From contig CAJKHT010000071.1 in assembly GCA_905199755.1 (NCBI GenBank), forward strand, positions 1 to 13,830: a DNA stretch of 13,830 nt, read 5' to 3'. Shown here piece by piece: positions 1-7,012 of the stretch. The position numbers were made by a program, and so were the translations under genes. The notes under the pieces were generated by a model, which was given only the letters and a program-made list of their open reading frames with translations, was not told the origin of the DNA and ran no database searches. The number at the start of each line of letters is the position of its first letter. Position 1 is the stretch's first letter. This DNA comes from an uncultured Eubacteriales bacterium. GTDB lineage: Bacteria; Bacillota; Clostridia; UBA1381.

Positions 1-51
1 CAAGACTCCTCCTTTCTTACACTTTACCTTTCCTGTGAAGGTTTGTGCATA
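1..51 (-). other. Foreign sequence joined to truncated mgsA (probable mobile element edge)
   Basis: On the minus strand the methylglyoxal synthase reading frame stops resembling its family at about position 51/52. The following 51 bases encode nothing like the conserved continuation (the family has an IFF-x-DPL motif there). They contain a strong ribosome binding site, AAAGGAGG at 8-15, pointing off the left edge, so a gene probably starts at the TTG at 1-3 or just beyond. An imperfect 16-base palindrome, GGTTTGTGCATAGACC (40-55), spans the junction. Inference: this is the end of an integrated element whose first gene reads away from the junction, as recombinase genes next to attachment sites often do. 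An assembly misjoin is the main alternative. The element cannot be classified from 51 bases. Confidence 0.45.
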
Positions 52-276
52 GACCAAATCTATTTCATTGTAAGCAATACGTGCGCCTATCTGCTGGTCG
101 CCGCCCTGAGGACCGGACAAAAATCTGTACACATTAAGCCCTGTATTCTCAATAATAAGCTTGCCCGTAGTGCCTGTTGCGTATAACGATTGTTTTGCAA
201 GTATACCCTTGTAGGCTATACAAAACTGTACCATCAGTTCTTTTTTCTTGTCATGAGCTATTAATGCTATATTCAT
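52..276 (-). pseudogene. mgsA: Methylglyoxal synthase, 3'-truncated (first 75 codons)
   Basis: Methylglyoxal synthase converts dihydroxyacetone phosphate to methylglyoxal and phosphate in the cytoplasm, a bypass of lower glycolysis. The visible part matches the family closely. The N-terminus is MNIALIAHDKKK with the H8-D9 pair, followed by the phosphate-binding ATGTTGKLI motif (33-41) and the signature SGPQGGDQQIGA (54-65), whose Asp60 corresponds to the catalytic aspartate. After IDLV (residue 75) the family continues with IFF-x-DPL and a PHxPDV segment carrying further active-site Asp and His residues. Here that half (about 45-75 residues) is missing and replaced by unrelated sequence, although the frame stays open to position 1. 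The start at 276 fits the conserved N-terminus; an ATG at 288 is an alternative. The gene lies 27 bases after minD and is probably cotranscribed with it. The truncated product should be inactive. Confidence 0.85.
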
Positions 277-303
277 CGGAACAACCATCCTCTCCACCGT
301 TTA

Positions 304-1107
304 TTATTTATTTGATTTGCCAAACAATATGCGCAGCTTTTCAAAAAAGCCGGGCTTTTTGTCCTCCATATTCATAATAGGCACATCCATGCCTAAGATA
401 CGCATTGCAATGTTTTTAAATGCACAGCCTGCCGGTGAATCATTATCCCAAACGGCAAGCTTTCCCTGAAGCGAGTCGGCAATAAGACGTTCATCATCGC
501 GCACTATGCCGAGCAGGGGAGTTTGCAGAATATCCATGCAATCGTCAATATTCATCATTATTCCGCGCTCTATCATGTCAGGGCGAACCTTATTGATTAC
601 AAGCCGAATATTCTCCGTACCGTTTTCCTCCAGACAAGAGATAACTCTGTCGGCATCTCTTAACGCCGCTGTTTCTGGAACCGTTACGATAATTGCCTCC
701 TGCGCGCCCTGCATTGCATATTTGAATCCGCCGTCCATACCTGCCGGGGAATCTATAATGCAGAAATCAAAACGCTCGGAAAGTCTTTCCCAAAGCTTGT
801 CAAGCGCAGATGTATCAACAGCCGATGCATCTTTGGTCTGCGGTGATGCTATAAAATAAAGATTTTCACAGTCCGTATCTTTTATAAGCGCTTCATCAAG
901 AGAACAGCTGCCGTTTAACACATCGGATACATCATAAACGATGCTGCTTTCAAGACCGAGCGCAACATCGAGATTTCTCAATCCCATATCCATATCAACC
1001 AAAACAACAAGCTTTCCCTGCATTGCAAGTGCTGCACCGAGGTTTGCGGTAAAAGCCGTCTTTCCGGTACCGCCCTTGCCGGACGCCGTCATAATGACTC
1101 TTCCCAT
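304..1107 (-). CDS. minD: Septum site-determining ATPase MinD
   Basis: MinD is a membrane-associated ParA-type ATPase that recruits MinC to the membrane and so blocks Z-ring assembly away from midcell. The 267-residue protein has the deviant Walker A motif KGGTGKT (11-17), the switch I stretch VDMDMGLRNLDVALG (37-51) and the switch II motif IIDSPAG (117-123). Its C-terminal amphipathic membrane-targeting helix, KPGFFEKLRILFGKSNK, closes the protein. Length and motif order match Firmicute MinD. The start has GGAGG seven bases upstream. It follows minC after 70 bases that hold a strong promoter of its own, and precedes the mgsA fragment by 27 bases. MinE, which drives MinD oscillation and often follows minD in Clostridia, is not encoded next to it. 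The assignment is secure; whether this Min system oscillates cannot be told from this window. Confidence 0.97.
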   Translation of the reverse strand: MGRVIMTASGKGGTGKTAFTANLGAALAMQGKLVVLVDMDMGLRNLDVALGLESSIVYDVSDVLNGSCSLDEALIKDTDCENLYFIASPQTKDASAVDTSALDKLWERLSERFDFCIIDSPAGMDGGFKYAMQGAQEAIIVTVPETAALRDADRVISCLEENGTENIRLVINKVRPDMIERGIMMNIDDCMDILQTPLLGIVRDDERLIADSLQGKLAVWDNDSPAGCAFKNIAMRILGMDVPIMNMEDKKPGFFEKLRILFGKSNK

Positions 1108-1148
1108 ATTTTACCTCCATGTCAGCATATATTTATTCAACCTTATAT

Positions 1149-1177
1149 ATTATAACACATAATTTGCGGTTTGTCTA
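1149..1177 (-). promoter_or_regulatory. Sigma-A promoter for minD, extended -10
   Basis: On the minus strand TAGACA (1172-1177, one mismatch to TTGACA) lies exactly 17 bases from a perfect TATAAT (1149-1154), which is preceded by TGT, an extended -10 element. The -35 box begins at the base immediately after the minC stop codon. Transcription should start near 1142, giving a leader of about 35 bases before minD. This would let minD and downstream genes be made independently of the long upstream operon. Confidence 0.8.
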
Positions 1178-1870
1178 CTATTTCACTAAATATTCATAAG
1201 TATAAATTTGATTATCTGTTAATACTGCTCTTCGCATACCGCTGCCCTCATATTTGTAATCATATTTTGCCGTTCCGGCTATTGACGCTTTTTCGGGATT
1301 AAAATCCAATGCGGTTATGTATGCACCTTTATTTCCCAGACATCCGGCTTCGGCAGTACCGTATAAGCCGCCTATTATGATAATGTTTCCTACAGCGGCA
1401 ACGGTTGCACCCTTTTCGACATCTCCCATAAGAATAAGATGTCCGTCGGAGTCTATTATTTTGCCGCTTTTTACGGAACCCTCGTAAAAACGGGCTCTGC
1501 TGGATTTGAAATTATTTGCGGCGGCATTTCGTATATCTTCAAGCTCCTCTGTCTCACGGCTGTTTTCTTTGTGTTCGATTGATGCTTGAATAATATCTGC
1601 CGTTTCATACCTGACCTTGCGTTTTTCTCCGTAATATATACTGCTTTCGGGAAGCATGGAAGTGACGACAGCTTCAAGTCTTAGCATATCGCTTTTTTCA
1701 AGACGGCGGCCTGTAAAATAAATATTGCAGTGTCCGCTTCCAAAAAATTTTCTGAATTCATCGAGTCTGCGCCGGAGCGTATCTACAATTTCGGAAAAAT
1801 CACATTCCGAGCCGAGCTGGATTTTTACTCCGTCACCGGTACCTTTGAATTTTATTATATCGTTTTCCAA
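1178..1870 (-). CDS. minC: Septum site-determining protein MinC
   Basis: MinC inhibits FtsZ polymerisation and is brought to the membrane by MinD. The 230-residue product has a variable N-terminal FtsZ-inhibiting domain (about 1-105), a charged linker (about 100-125) and the C-terminal right-handed beta-helix domain (about 130-205). The last shows the GN-x4-GGLYGTAEAG-x2-G pattern (161-179) and SIAG (196-199). The conserved RSGQ motif used for MinD contact reads KSGK here (134-137). I chose the TTG start at 1870 because a full AAGGAGGG (1877-1884) sits six bases upstream. A GTG at 1897 in the same frame overlaps the upstream stop codon but would place that site inside the gene. It follows the PBP gene by 23 bases and is followed by the minD promoter. 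Confidence 0.93.
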   Translation of the reverse strand: MENDIIKFKGTGDGVKIQLGSECDFSEIVDTLRRRLDEFRKFFGSGHCNIYFTGRRLEKSDMLRLEAVVTSMLPESSIYYGEKRKVRYETADIIQASIEHKENSRETEELEDIRNAAANNFKSSRARFYEGSVKSGKIIDSDGHLILMGDVEKGATVAAVGNIIIIGGLYGTAEAGCLGNKGAYITALDFNPEKASIAGTAKYDYKYEGSGMRRAVLTDNQIYTYEYLVK

Positions 1871-1893
1871 TGCTATCCCTCCTTGTGTATATA

Positions 1894-3975
1894 TCACGGA
1901 AGAAGTCCGTTAATGTTTTCGGATTTGCTGTCATCTGTGACTGTTTGAGATGTAAGTCCGAAATATTTGTCGAAAATATCTCTTGCGACATATGCCGCAT
2001 TTGCGCCGGAAACACCGTGCTCCAGTACCACCGATACGGCAATCTGCGGATTGTCAAACGGGGCATAGGCTATGAAAAGCGCATTGTTGGAACCGTTTCC
2101 TATCTGAGCTGTACCTGTTTTGCCGCCGATCTCTATGGGGTAACCCTGGAAAATATTTGAGGCACTTCCCTCATCAACAACTTTTTTCATGCCGTCCTTT
2201 ACGGCATTTATGATTTCGGGTTTCATATCGACTTGCTCAATAGGTTCGGGTTTGGTTTCTTTCACAATGCTTCCGTCCTTTGACGAACGTATGCTTTTTA
2301 TTATATTAACCTTGTAGCGTGTACCGCCGTTAGCAATTGCGGCAGTGTAATTTGCCAGCTGCACCGGGGTGAACATACTGTAGGACTGTCCGATTGCCGC
2401 CTGCAGAGTATCACCGTCATACCAGTCGCTGCTTGTAACATTCTTTTCGACAGCCTTTTTATATTCGGGACTTGCCATATGACCTGTGGATTCCTCGTTA
2501 AGCTCTATTCCTGTTTTCTGTCCGAGACCGAACTTTGCGGCATAATCCATAAGCGTGCCGATTCCCGTTCTTCTTCCTGCCTCGTAAAAGAAATAGTTGC
2601 ATGAATTTTCTATAGCACCGGAAACGTTTAATTTACCGTGTGTTGTGTGATATTCCGACCATATCCAGCATGACGGCTGGTAGTCGGTGTAGTATGTGTA
2701 TACACCCTCGTCCTCGATTGTTTCCGTAGGGGTTATTTTGCCAGACTGCATTGCGGCGATTGCCGCAAGAGGTTTAAAGGTAGAACCGGGGTTGTAAATT
2801 CCGCTTACGGCTCTGTTCCAAAGCGGATTTGAGTCGTCCGAAGCAAGCTTGGAATAGTCCTCGTTAAAGCGTGACATATCATACGACGGATATGATGCAA
2901 GCGCCAGAGCATCGCCTGTTTTTATATCCAGCACTACGGCAGCGCCAGATTTACAGTCGGCACCCTTGTTTTTACTCCCCGAGGCACGTATTCCGCTGAT
3001 ATTTTTCTCAAGACTTTCTTCAACTATCTGCTGTAAATCACTGTCGATTGTAAGCGTGACATAGTTTCCGGCTTCGGGATCGGTATTCTGACCTGCGGCA
3101 AGCTTGCTGCCGCTTATGGTCTTGAAAACGCCTGTTATACCGTCCCTGCCGCGCAGATATTTTTCCGCCCATTGCTCGATACCCTGCTTGCCTATCATGT
3201 CATTCATGCCGTATTCATTCGAATTGGCTGCATACTCTTCGGCACTTATTTTTCCTATTCTGCCGAGAAGATGTGTGGCAACTCCGGGTTTTTCGTATTG
3301 ACGGATGTAATCATTTACAATGCTTACACCTTTATACTGCTGTTTAAGCTCTTTTATATGAGTTACAACCTCAACCGTAACATCGTCGGCGAGCGTAAAT
3401 GCCGAAGATGAAAAGCCGTGCTGTTCGGCTTCGTAGCGTACACCGATTATTCTGCGTGCCTGTTCCTCCGTGTATGACGGGGAAAGTTTATATATTTTTT
3501 TGAATTCATCAATAAGGCTTGCCGCATCAATATCCGAATTTATATATTTGCCCGTATACGGGTTTTTCTTGAACCATTGCGTGCGTTCCTCGTCCGCATC
3601 ATTGCCCGCCTGACCGAAAGTGTACTCGTAGGGAGCATAGCTTACGGGGAAAGTATCGTAATATTTGCAGTATGAGGATTTAAGGAGATCTGTAAGACGT
3701 TCGAATATGTCATTCAGTTCTTCGTCATTCATTCCGGCTTTCTGCATCATAATGCTGTAGCCGACTTTGTTTGTTACAAGTGCGGTGCCGTAGCGGTCAA
3801 ATATTTCTCCGCGCGGAGCTTTTGCAACAATGCTTGTTGTCAGTCTGTTTTCGGCAGCCTCCTTGTATTCGCCGCCTCTGACTATCTGCAAATCAAACAA
3901 TTTATAAATTACGGCGGCACACATCACAATACACAGCAGCTTCAATATAAAAAATCTCGACTTACCGTTAGACAT
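1894..3975 (-). CDS. mrdA: Class B penicillin-binding protein, PBP2-type peptidoglycan transpeptidase
   Basis: This is a D,D-transpeptidase that crosslinks peptidoglycan on the outer face of the membrane, as part of the elongation machinery with MreBCD. The 693-residue protein has a short cytoplasmic N-terminus, one membrane anchor (about 8-30) and the dimerisation/pedestal domain starting at the conserved APRGEIFDRYG (53-63). A long inserted region (about 95-200) follows, then the transpeptidase domain with all three active-site motifs: STFK (398-401, catalytic Ser398), SCN (458-460) and KTG (619-621). The start has AGAAAGGA about nine bases upstream, and mreD ends 15 bases before it. Placement directly after mreD favours the elongation PBP (PBP2/PbpA) over division or sporulation homologues, though motifs alone cannot separate these. 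The partner SEDS polymerase RodA is not encoded in this window. Confidence 0.93.
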   Translation of the reverse strand: MSNGKSRFFILKLLCIVMCAAVIYKLFDLQIVRGGEYKEAAENRLTTSIVAKAPRGEIFDRYGTALVTNKVGYSIMMQKAGMNDEELNDIFERLTDLLKSSYCKYYDTFPVSYAPYEYTFGQAGNDADEERTQWFKKNPYTGKYINSDIDAASLIDEFKKIYKLSPSYTEEQARRIIGVRYEAEQHGFSSSAFTLADDVTVEVVTHIKELKQQYKGVSIVNDYIRQYEKPGVATHLLGRIGKISAEEYAANSNEYGMNDMIGKQGIEQWAEKYLRGRDGITGVFKTISGSKLAAGQNTDPEAGNYVTLTIDSDLQQIVEESLEKNISGIRASGSKNKGADCKSGAAVVLDIKTGDALALASYPSYDMSRFNEDYSKLASDDSNPLWNRAVSGIYNPGSTFKPLAAIAAMQSGKITPTETIEDEGVYTYYTDYQPSCWIWSEYHTTHGKLNVSGAIENSCNYFFYEAGRRTGIGTLMDYAAKFGLGQKTGIELNEESTGHMASPEYKKAVEKNVTSSDWYDGDTLQAAIGQSYSMFTPVQLANYTAAIANGGTRYKVNIIKSIRSSKDGSIVKETKPEPIEQVDMKPEIINAVKDGMKKVVDEGSASNIFQGYPIEIGGKTGTAQIGNGSNNALFIAYAPFDNPQIAVSVVLEHGVSGANAAYVARDIFDKYFGLTSQTVTDDSKSENINGLLP

Positions 3976-3990
3976 TTTGCAGTTTCCTTT

Positions 3991-4491
3991 CTATATAATA
4001 AAGTTCTTTTTTTCATTGTGTGAATACACCGTCTTTTTCAGCAGCGGATAAATAATAACCGCAAATACGGCTGTAATTGCATCCGACAGCAGTATTGATG
4101 GCAGTGCAAGCTGCATATATGTTCCGATTGACGGGTTTATCGCGAGTGATACAGCTGTTTCGGCAATAAATACAAATACAGCCGAGCATAATACGGTTTT
4201 AATCAGCTCATGGATATATATTCTCTTTCTTTTAAACCGCATTACAAACAGCGAAACTGCGGCTGACAGCAGCAGCGAAAAAAAGAAATTATCACCCGTA
4301 AATGAACCGGCACACGCTCCGCATATAATAGAAACAGTCATTGCATATCTGAAGCTGCCCTCCAAGAATGACAGACTGATAATAAACGGAATTATTATCA
4401 TAGGCGGAGCAGCCGGACATATGTAATGTACGGCAATTGTTTGTATGAGAAATATCATCAGTATCCAGATAAATATTTTAAAATTTTTCAT
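3991..4491 (-). CDS. mreD: Rod shape-determining membrane protein MreD
   Basis: MreD is an integral membrane component of the elongasome that works with MreB and MreC in lateral wall synthesis. The 166-residue product is strongly hydrophobic, with about five or six predicted membrane segments (near 6-24, 30-44, 48-64, 69-86, 97-117 and 132-151) and a basic loop, RFKRKR (85-90). MreD sequences are poorly conserved, so the call rests on size, membrane topology and position between mreC and the PBP gene. Its ribosome binding site, AAGGA, lies inside the last codons of mreC, and the genes are separated by only seven bases, which suggests coupled translation. Confidence 0.88.
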   Translation of the reverse strand: MKNFKIFIWILMIFLIQTIAVHYICPAAPPMIIIPFIISLSFLEGSFRYAMTVSIICGACAGSFTGDNFFFSLLLSAAVSLFVMRFKRKRIYIHELIKTVLCSAVFVFIAETAVSLAINPSIGTYMQLALPSILLSDAITAVFAVIIYPLLKKTVYSHNEKKNFII

Positions 4492-4498
4492 AAATAAG

Positions 4499-5323
4499 TT
4501 ATTCCTTCATTCCGTTTATGACAAGAACCGCGTAAAGCTTTGAAAAATCAACAGCCGGTGTTACTGTGGCATATTCAAGATTTCCGACATTGTCGGAGCT
4601 TATATCTTTAATTTTTCCGACTGCAAGCTTTGGCGGATAAACGCCGCCCGAGCCGGAGGTTTCAAGCATATCGCCCACAATGACGGAGGAATTGCTGTCG
4701 AGAAACGACATTTTGCAGAGTCCGTCACGCGCCAGCTCCGCATCCCCCTCGACCACACCGATTTTTCCTGTTCTCGATACACGTATTCCTATGGCGGAAT
4801 CTGTATTCAAAAGCGTTGAAACGGTTGCCCAGTTGGGACCTGTCTCCGTAACCGTACCAACGATTCCATCATTGGTTATAACGCAGTTTCCTTTTTGTAC
4901 TCCGTTCAGAGTGCCTTTGTTTATTTCAACGGTTCCGTACAGGCTGTCCGAAGAATAGCCTATTACCTTTGCCGCAAGGGAGGTGTAATCGGTTATGCTG
5001 TTGCGCAGTCCCAGAAGTCCCAGAAGTCTGTCGTTCTCATCGCGGTACTGTTCTGCGGTTTTGCTGTTAAGCTCCAGCTCGTTAACCCTCTGAGAAAGCT
5101 TTTCGTTTTCTTCTTTGTAGGAATCCATTTCCCATATAAATGAGGTCAGACAGCTGACCTTATAGCTGATGTATGAAAATCCGTTCTGAAAAGGGACGAA
5201 TACGGTGTTCAATGCACTTTTAACGGGATTAAAACCGGTAAAATGTACGAATATTCCGAATACAACAATACCTGCCGCTGCGGCAGCGGCTTTAATGCGT
5301 ATACGATTTTTTTGTTTTAACAT
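4499..5323 (-). CDS. mreC: Cell shape-determining protein MreC
   Basis: MreC is a bitopic membrane protein whose extracytoplasmic part scaffolds the elongation transpeptidase. The 274-residue product has a basic N-terminus (KQKNRIRIK), one membrane segment (about 11-29) and a coiled coil (about 64-108, rich in Glu, Leu and Asn). The two-lobed beta domain characteristic of MreC (about 115-270) follows, including AKVIGYSSDSLYGTVEINKG (118-137) and the later DGIVGTV (152-158). The length is normal for the family. It lies 20 bases after mreB, with GGAGA before its ATG, and is followed immediately by mreD. Confidence 0.95.
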   Translation of the reverse strand: MLKQKNRIRIKAAAAAAGIVVFGIFVHFTGFNPVKSALNTVFVPFQNGFSYISYKVSCLTSFIWEMDSYKEENEKLSQRVNELELNSKTAEQYRDENDRLLGLLGLRNSITDYTSLAAKVIGYSSDSLYGTVEINKGTLNGVQKGNCVITNDGIVGTVTETGPNWATVSTLLNTDSAIGIRVSRTGKIGVVEGDAELARDGLCKMSFLDSNSSVIVGDMLETSGSGGVYPPKLAVGKIKDISSDNVGNLEYATVTPAVDFSKLYAVLVINGMKE

Positions 5324-5343
5324 GTATTTTCTCCATTCTGCCG

Positions 5344-6345
5344 TCAGTTTTTTGTGTCGGCAAGCATTGCTTTGATTTTGTCAAGAGACTTTCCCGTGCC
5401 TATTGCAACGCAGTCGAGAGGATATTCCGCAACATATGCCGGAATTTTCGTGCTTTCGGTTATAAGCTTGTCAAGACCTTTAAGCAGAGCGCCGCCGCCT
5501 GTGAGCATAATTCCGTTTTCCATAATGTCGGCGGCGAGCTCGGGCGGAGTGTTTTCAAGGACAATTCTTATAGCTTCAAGCATTTCGCTCACATTTTCGC
5601 TGATTGCCGAGCGTATTTCGCTTTGCTTTACCTGTGCGGTTTTGGGTAAGCCGGTGGAAATATCGCGTCCTCTGACTTCATATGTTGCCTCCTCGTCATC
5701 GGCATAAGCCGAGCCGATTGTTGTTTTTATTTCCTCCGCCATATGTTCTCCGATATTTATTGCATGTTCTTTTTTCAGATAATTTATGATTGCGCTGTCC
5801 ATTGCATCGCCTGCAATGCGCACCGATTTTGATGCCACAATACCTCCCAGCGATATAACGGCAACCTCTGTTGTGCCGCCACCGATGTCTGCCACCATGC
5901 TGCCGCGTGCGGCATCAACCGGCAGCCCGGCACCGATTGCCGCCGCCATAGGTTCCTCAATAAGTACAACGTCACGCGCACCTGCCTGCATTACTGCTTC
6001 TTCAACCGCACGGCGCTCAACCTCCGTAATTCCGGACGGAATACATACAATAACGCGCGGCTTCATAATGCTTGAACGCGCCTCTTTTATAAAGCTTCTT
6101 ATCATAGCCTGGGTTATGTCAAAGTCAGCGATGACACCGTCCTTCATGGGACGTACCGCAATGATGTTTTCGGGAGTGCGTCCTATCATGTCGTTTGCCT
6201 CGCTGCCTACCGCAAGCACCTTGCCCGTATATTTGTCAATAGCTACAACAGACGGCTCTCTGACCGTTATTCCGCGTCCCTTGACATATACAAGAGTATT
6301 TGCTGTTCCCAAGTCAATACCTATATCTTTTGCAAATATTCCCAT
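5344..6345 (-). CDS. mreB: Rod shape-determining actin homologue MreB
   Basis: MreB is a bacterial actin that forms membrane-bound filaments and positions the cell-wall elongation machinery. The 333-residue protein has the actin-fold nucleotide motifs: phosphate-1 loop DLGTANT (11-17), phosphate-2 loop DIGGGTTE (153-160) and the adenosine motif TGGGALLKGL (282-291). It also has typical MreB stretches such as VRPMKDGVIADF (64-75) and EEPMAAAIGAGLPV (130-143). Length and ends match canonical MreB. It is the first of the mreB-mreC-mreD-PBP set and begins 20 bases after maf, with AAAGGA upstream of the ATG. In many Clostridia radC lies between maf and mreB; it is not present here. Confidence 0.98.
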   Translation of the reverse strand: MGIFAKDIGIDLGTANTLVYVKGRGITVREPSVVAIDKYTGKVLAVGSEANDMIGRTPENIIAVRPMKDGVIADFDITQAMIRSFIKEARSSIMKPRVIVCIPSGITEVERRAVEEAVMQAGARDVVLIEEPMAAAIGAGLPVDAARGSMVADIGGGTTEVAVISLGGIVASKSVRIAGDAMDSAIINYLKKEHAINIGEHMAEEIKTTIGSAYADDEEATYEVRGRDISTGLPKTAQVKQSEIRSAISENVSEMLEAIRIVLENTPPELAADIMENGIMLTGGGALLKGLDKLITESTKIPAYVAEYPLDCVAIGTGKSLDKIKAMLADTKN

Positions 6346-6365
6346 TTATATAACCATTCCTTTCA

Positions 6366-6983
6366 TCACACAACATTTAAAAGTATGTCTGTTTCAAAAT
6401 CATTTTTCAGTGTATCGTAAAGTGCCGAGACGGGAAGCCCGACCACGTTGGCATAGTCGCCCTCAATGCCTTTGATTAGCATACCGCCCAAGCCTTGAAT
6501 ACCGTATGCGCCGGCTTTATCCATAGGCTCTTTTGTGCGGATATAGCTTTTTATTTCATCCTCGTTAAGCTCTTTGAACAGCACATCTGTTTTCATATTG
6601 CTGCAAACCGTAAAGCCGTCCTTTATGCGCATTACACAGTAGCCTGTATAAACCTCATGGCTGCGCCCCGAAAGGGAGGAAAGCATTTCAAAAGCGTTGT
6701 TTTCGTCTTTGGGCTTGCCCAATATTTTTCCGTCAAGCACAACAATTGTATCGGCGGCTATTATAACCGCATTTTTCCTTGTGAGTACCTTTTTTGCGGT
6801 TGCCGCGGCTTTTATAAGCGCAAGCTCCTGCACATACATTCCGGACGCGATTCCCTCCGGGGAAACGGAGCTTTCATCGGCATCGGATACAATAACCTCA
6901 AAATTAAGACCGATTGCATTAAGCAGCTCGCGGCGCCGCGGTGACTGAGATGCAAGTATAAATTCATTCACGATAATTACCAT
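6366..6983 (-). CDS. maf: Maf-family nucleoside triphosphate pyrophosphatase
   Basis: Maf proteins hydrolyse non-canonical or modified nucleoside triphosphates such as dTTP/UTP analogues to monophosphates, and are linked to septum control in Bacillus. The 205-residue product has the defining N-terminal FILASQSPRRRELL (8-21), the SDADESS segment (33-39), the catalytic-region AADTIVVLDGKILGKP (76-91) and the C-terminal AGAYGIQG (157-164) followed by GDYANVVGLP (175-184). A GTG a few codons downstream is a possible alternative start, because AGAAAGG lies only two bases before the ATG used here. It sits between the U32 gene (29 bases) and mreB (20 bases), in the usual Firmicute maf-mre order. Confidence 0.95.
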   Translation of the reverse strand: MVIIVNEFILASQSPRRRELLNAIGLNFEVIVSDADESSVSPEGIASGMYVQELALIKAAATAKKVLTRKNAVIIAADTIVVLDGKILGKPKDENNAFEMLSSLSGRSHEVYTGYCVMRIKDGFTVCSNMKTDVLFKELNEDEIKSYIRTKEPMDKAGAYGIQGLGGMLIKGIEGDYANVVGLPVSALYDTLKNDFETDILLNVV

Positions 6984-7012
6984 AACCTTTCTGTCTGTAT
7001 AGGGGGATATTT

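Noticed and set aside
40..55. CRISPR repeat or riboswitch at the left edge
   Set aside because: A single imperfect palindrome with no repeat copies in the window and no riboswitch core; it fits better with a recombination junction.
1871..1897. GTG start of minC at 1897
   Set aside because: It would place a perfect AAGGAGGG inside the gene; the TTG at 1870 lies at ideal distance from that site and gives the normal MinC N-terminus.
5786..6475. 229-codon plus-strand open frame opposite mreB and maf
   Set aside because: It is antisense to strongly conserved genes, with the Ser/Thr/Pro-rich composition expected from a complementary frame.
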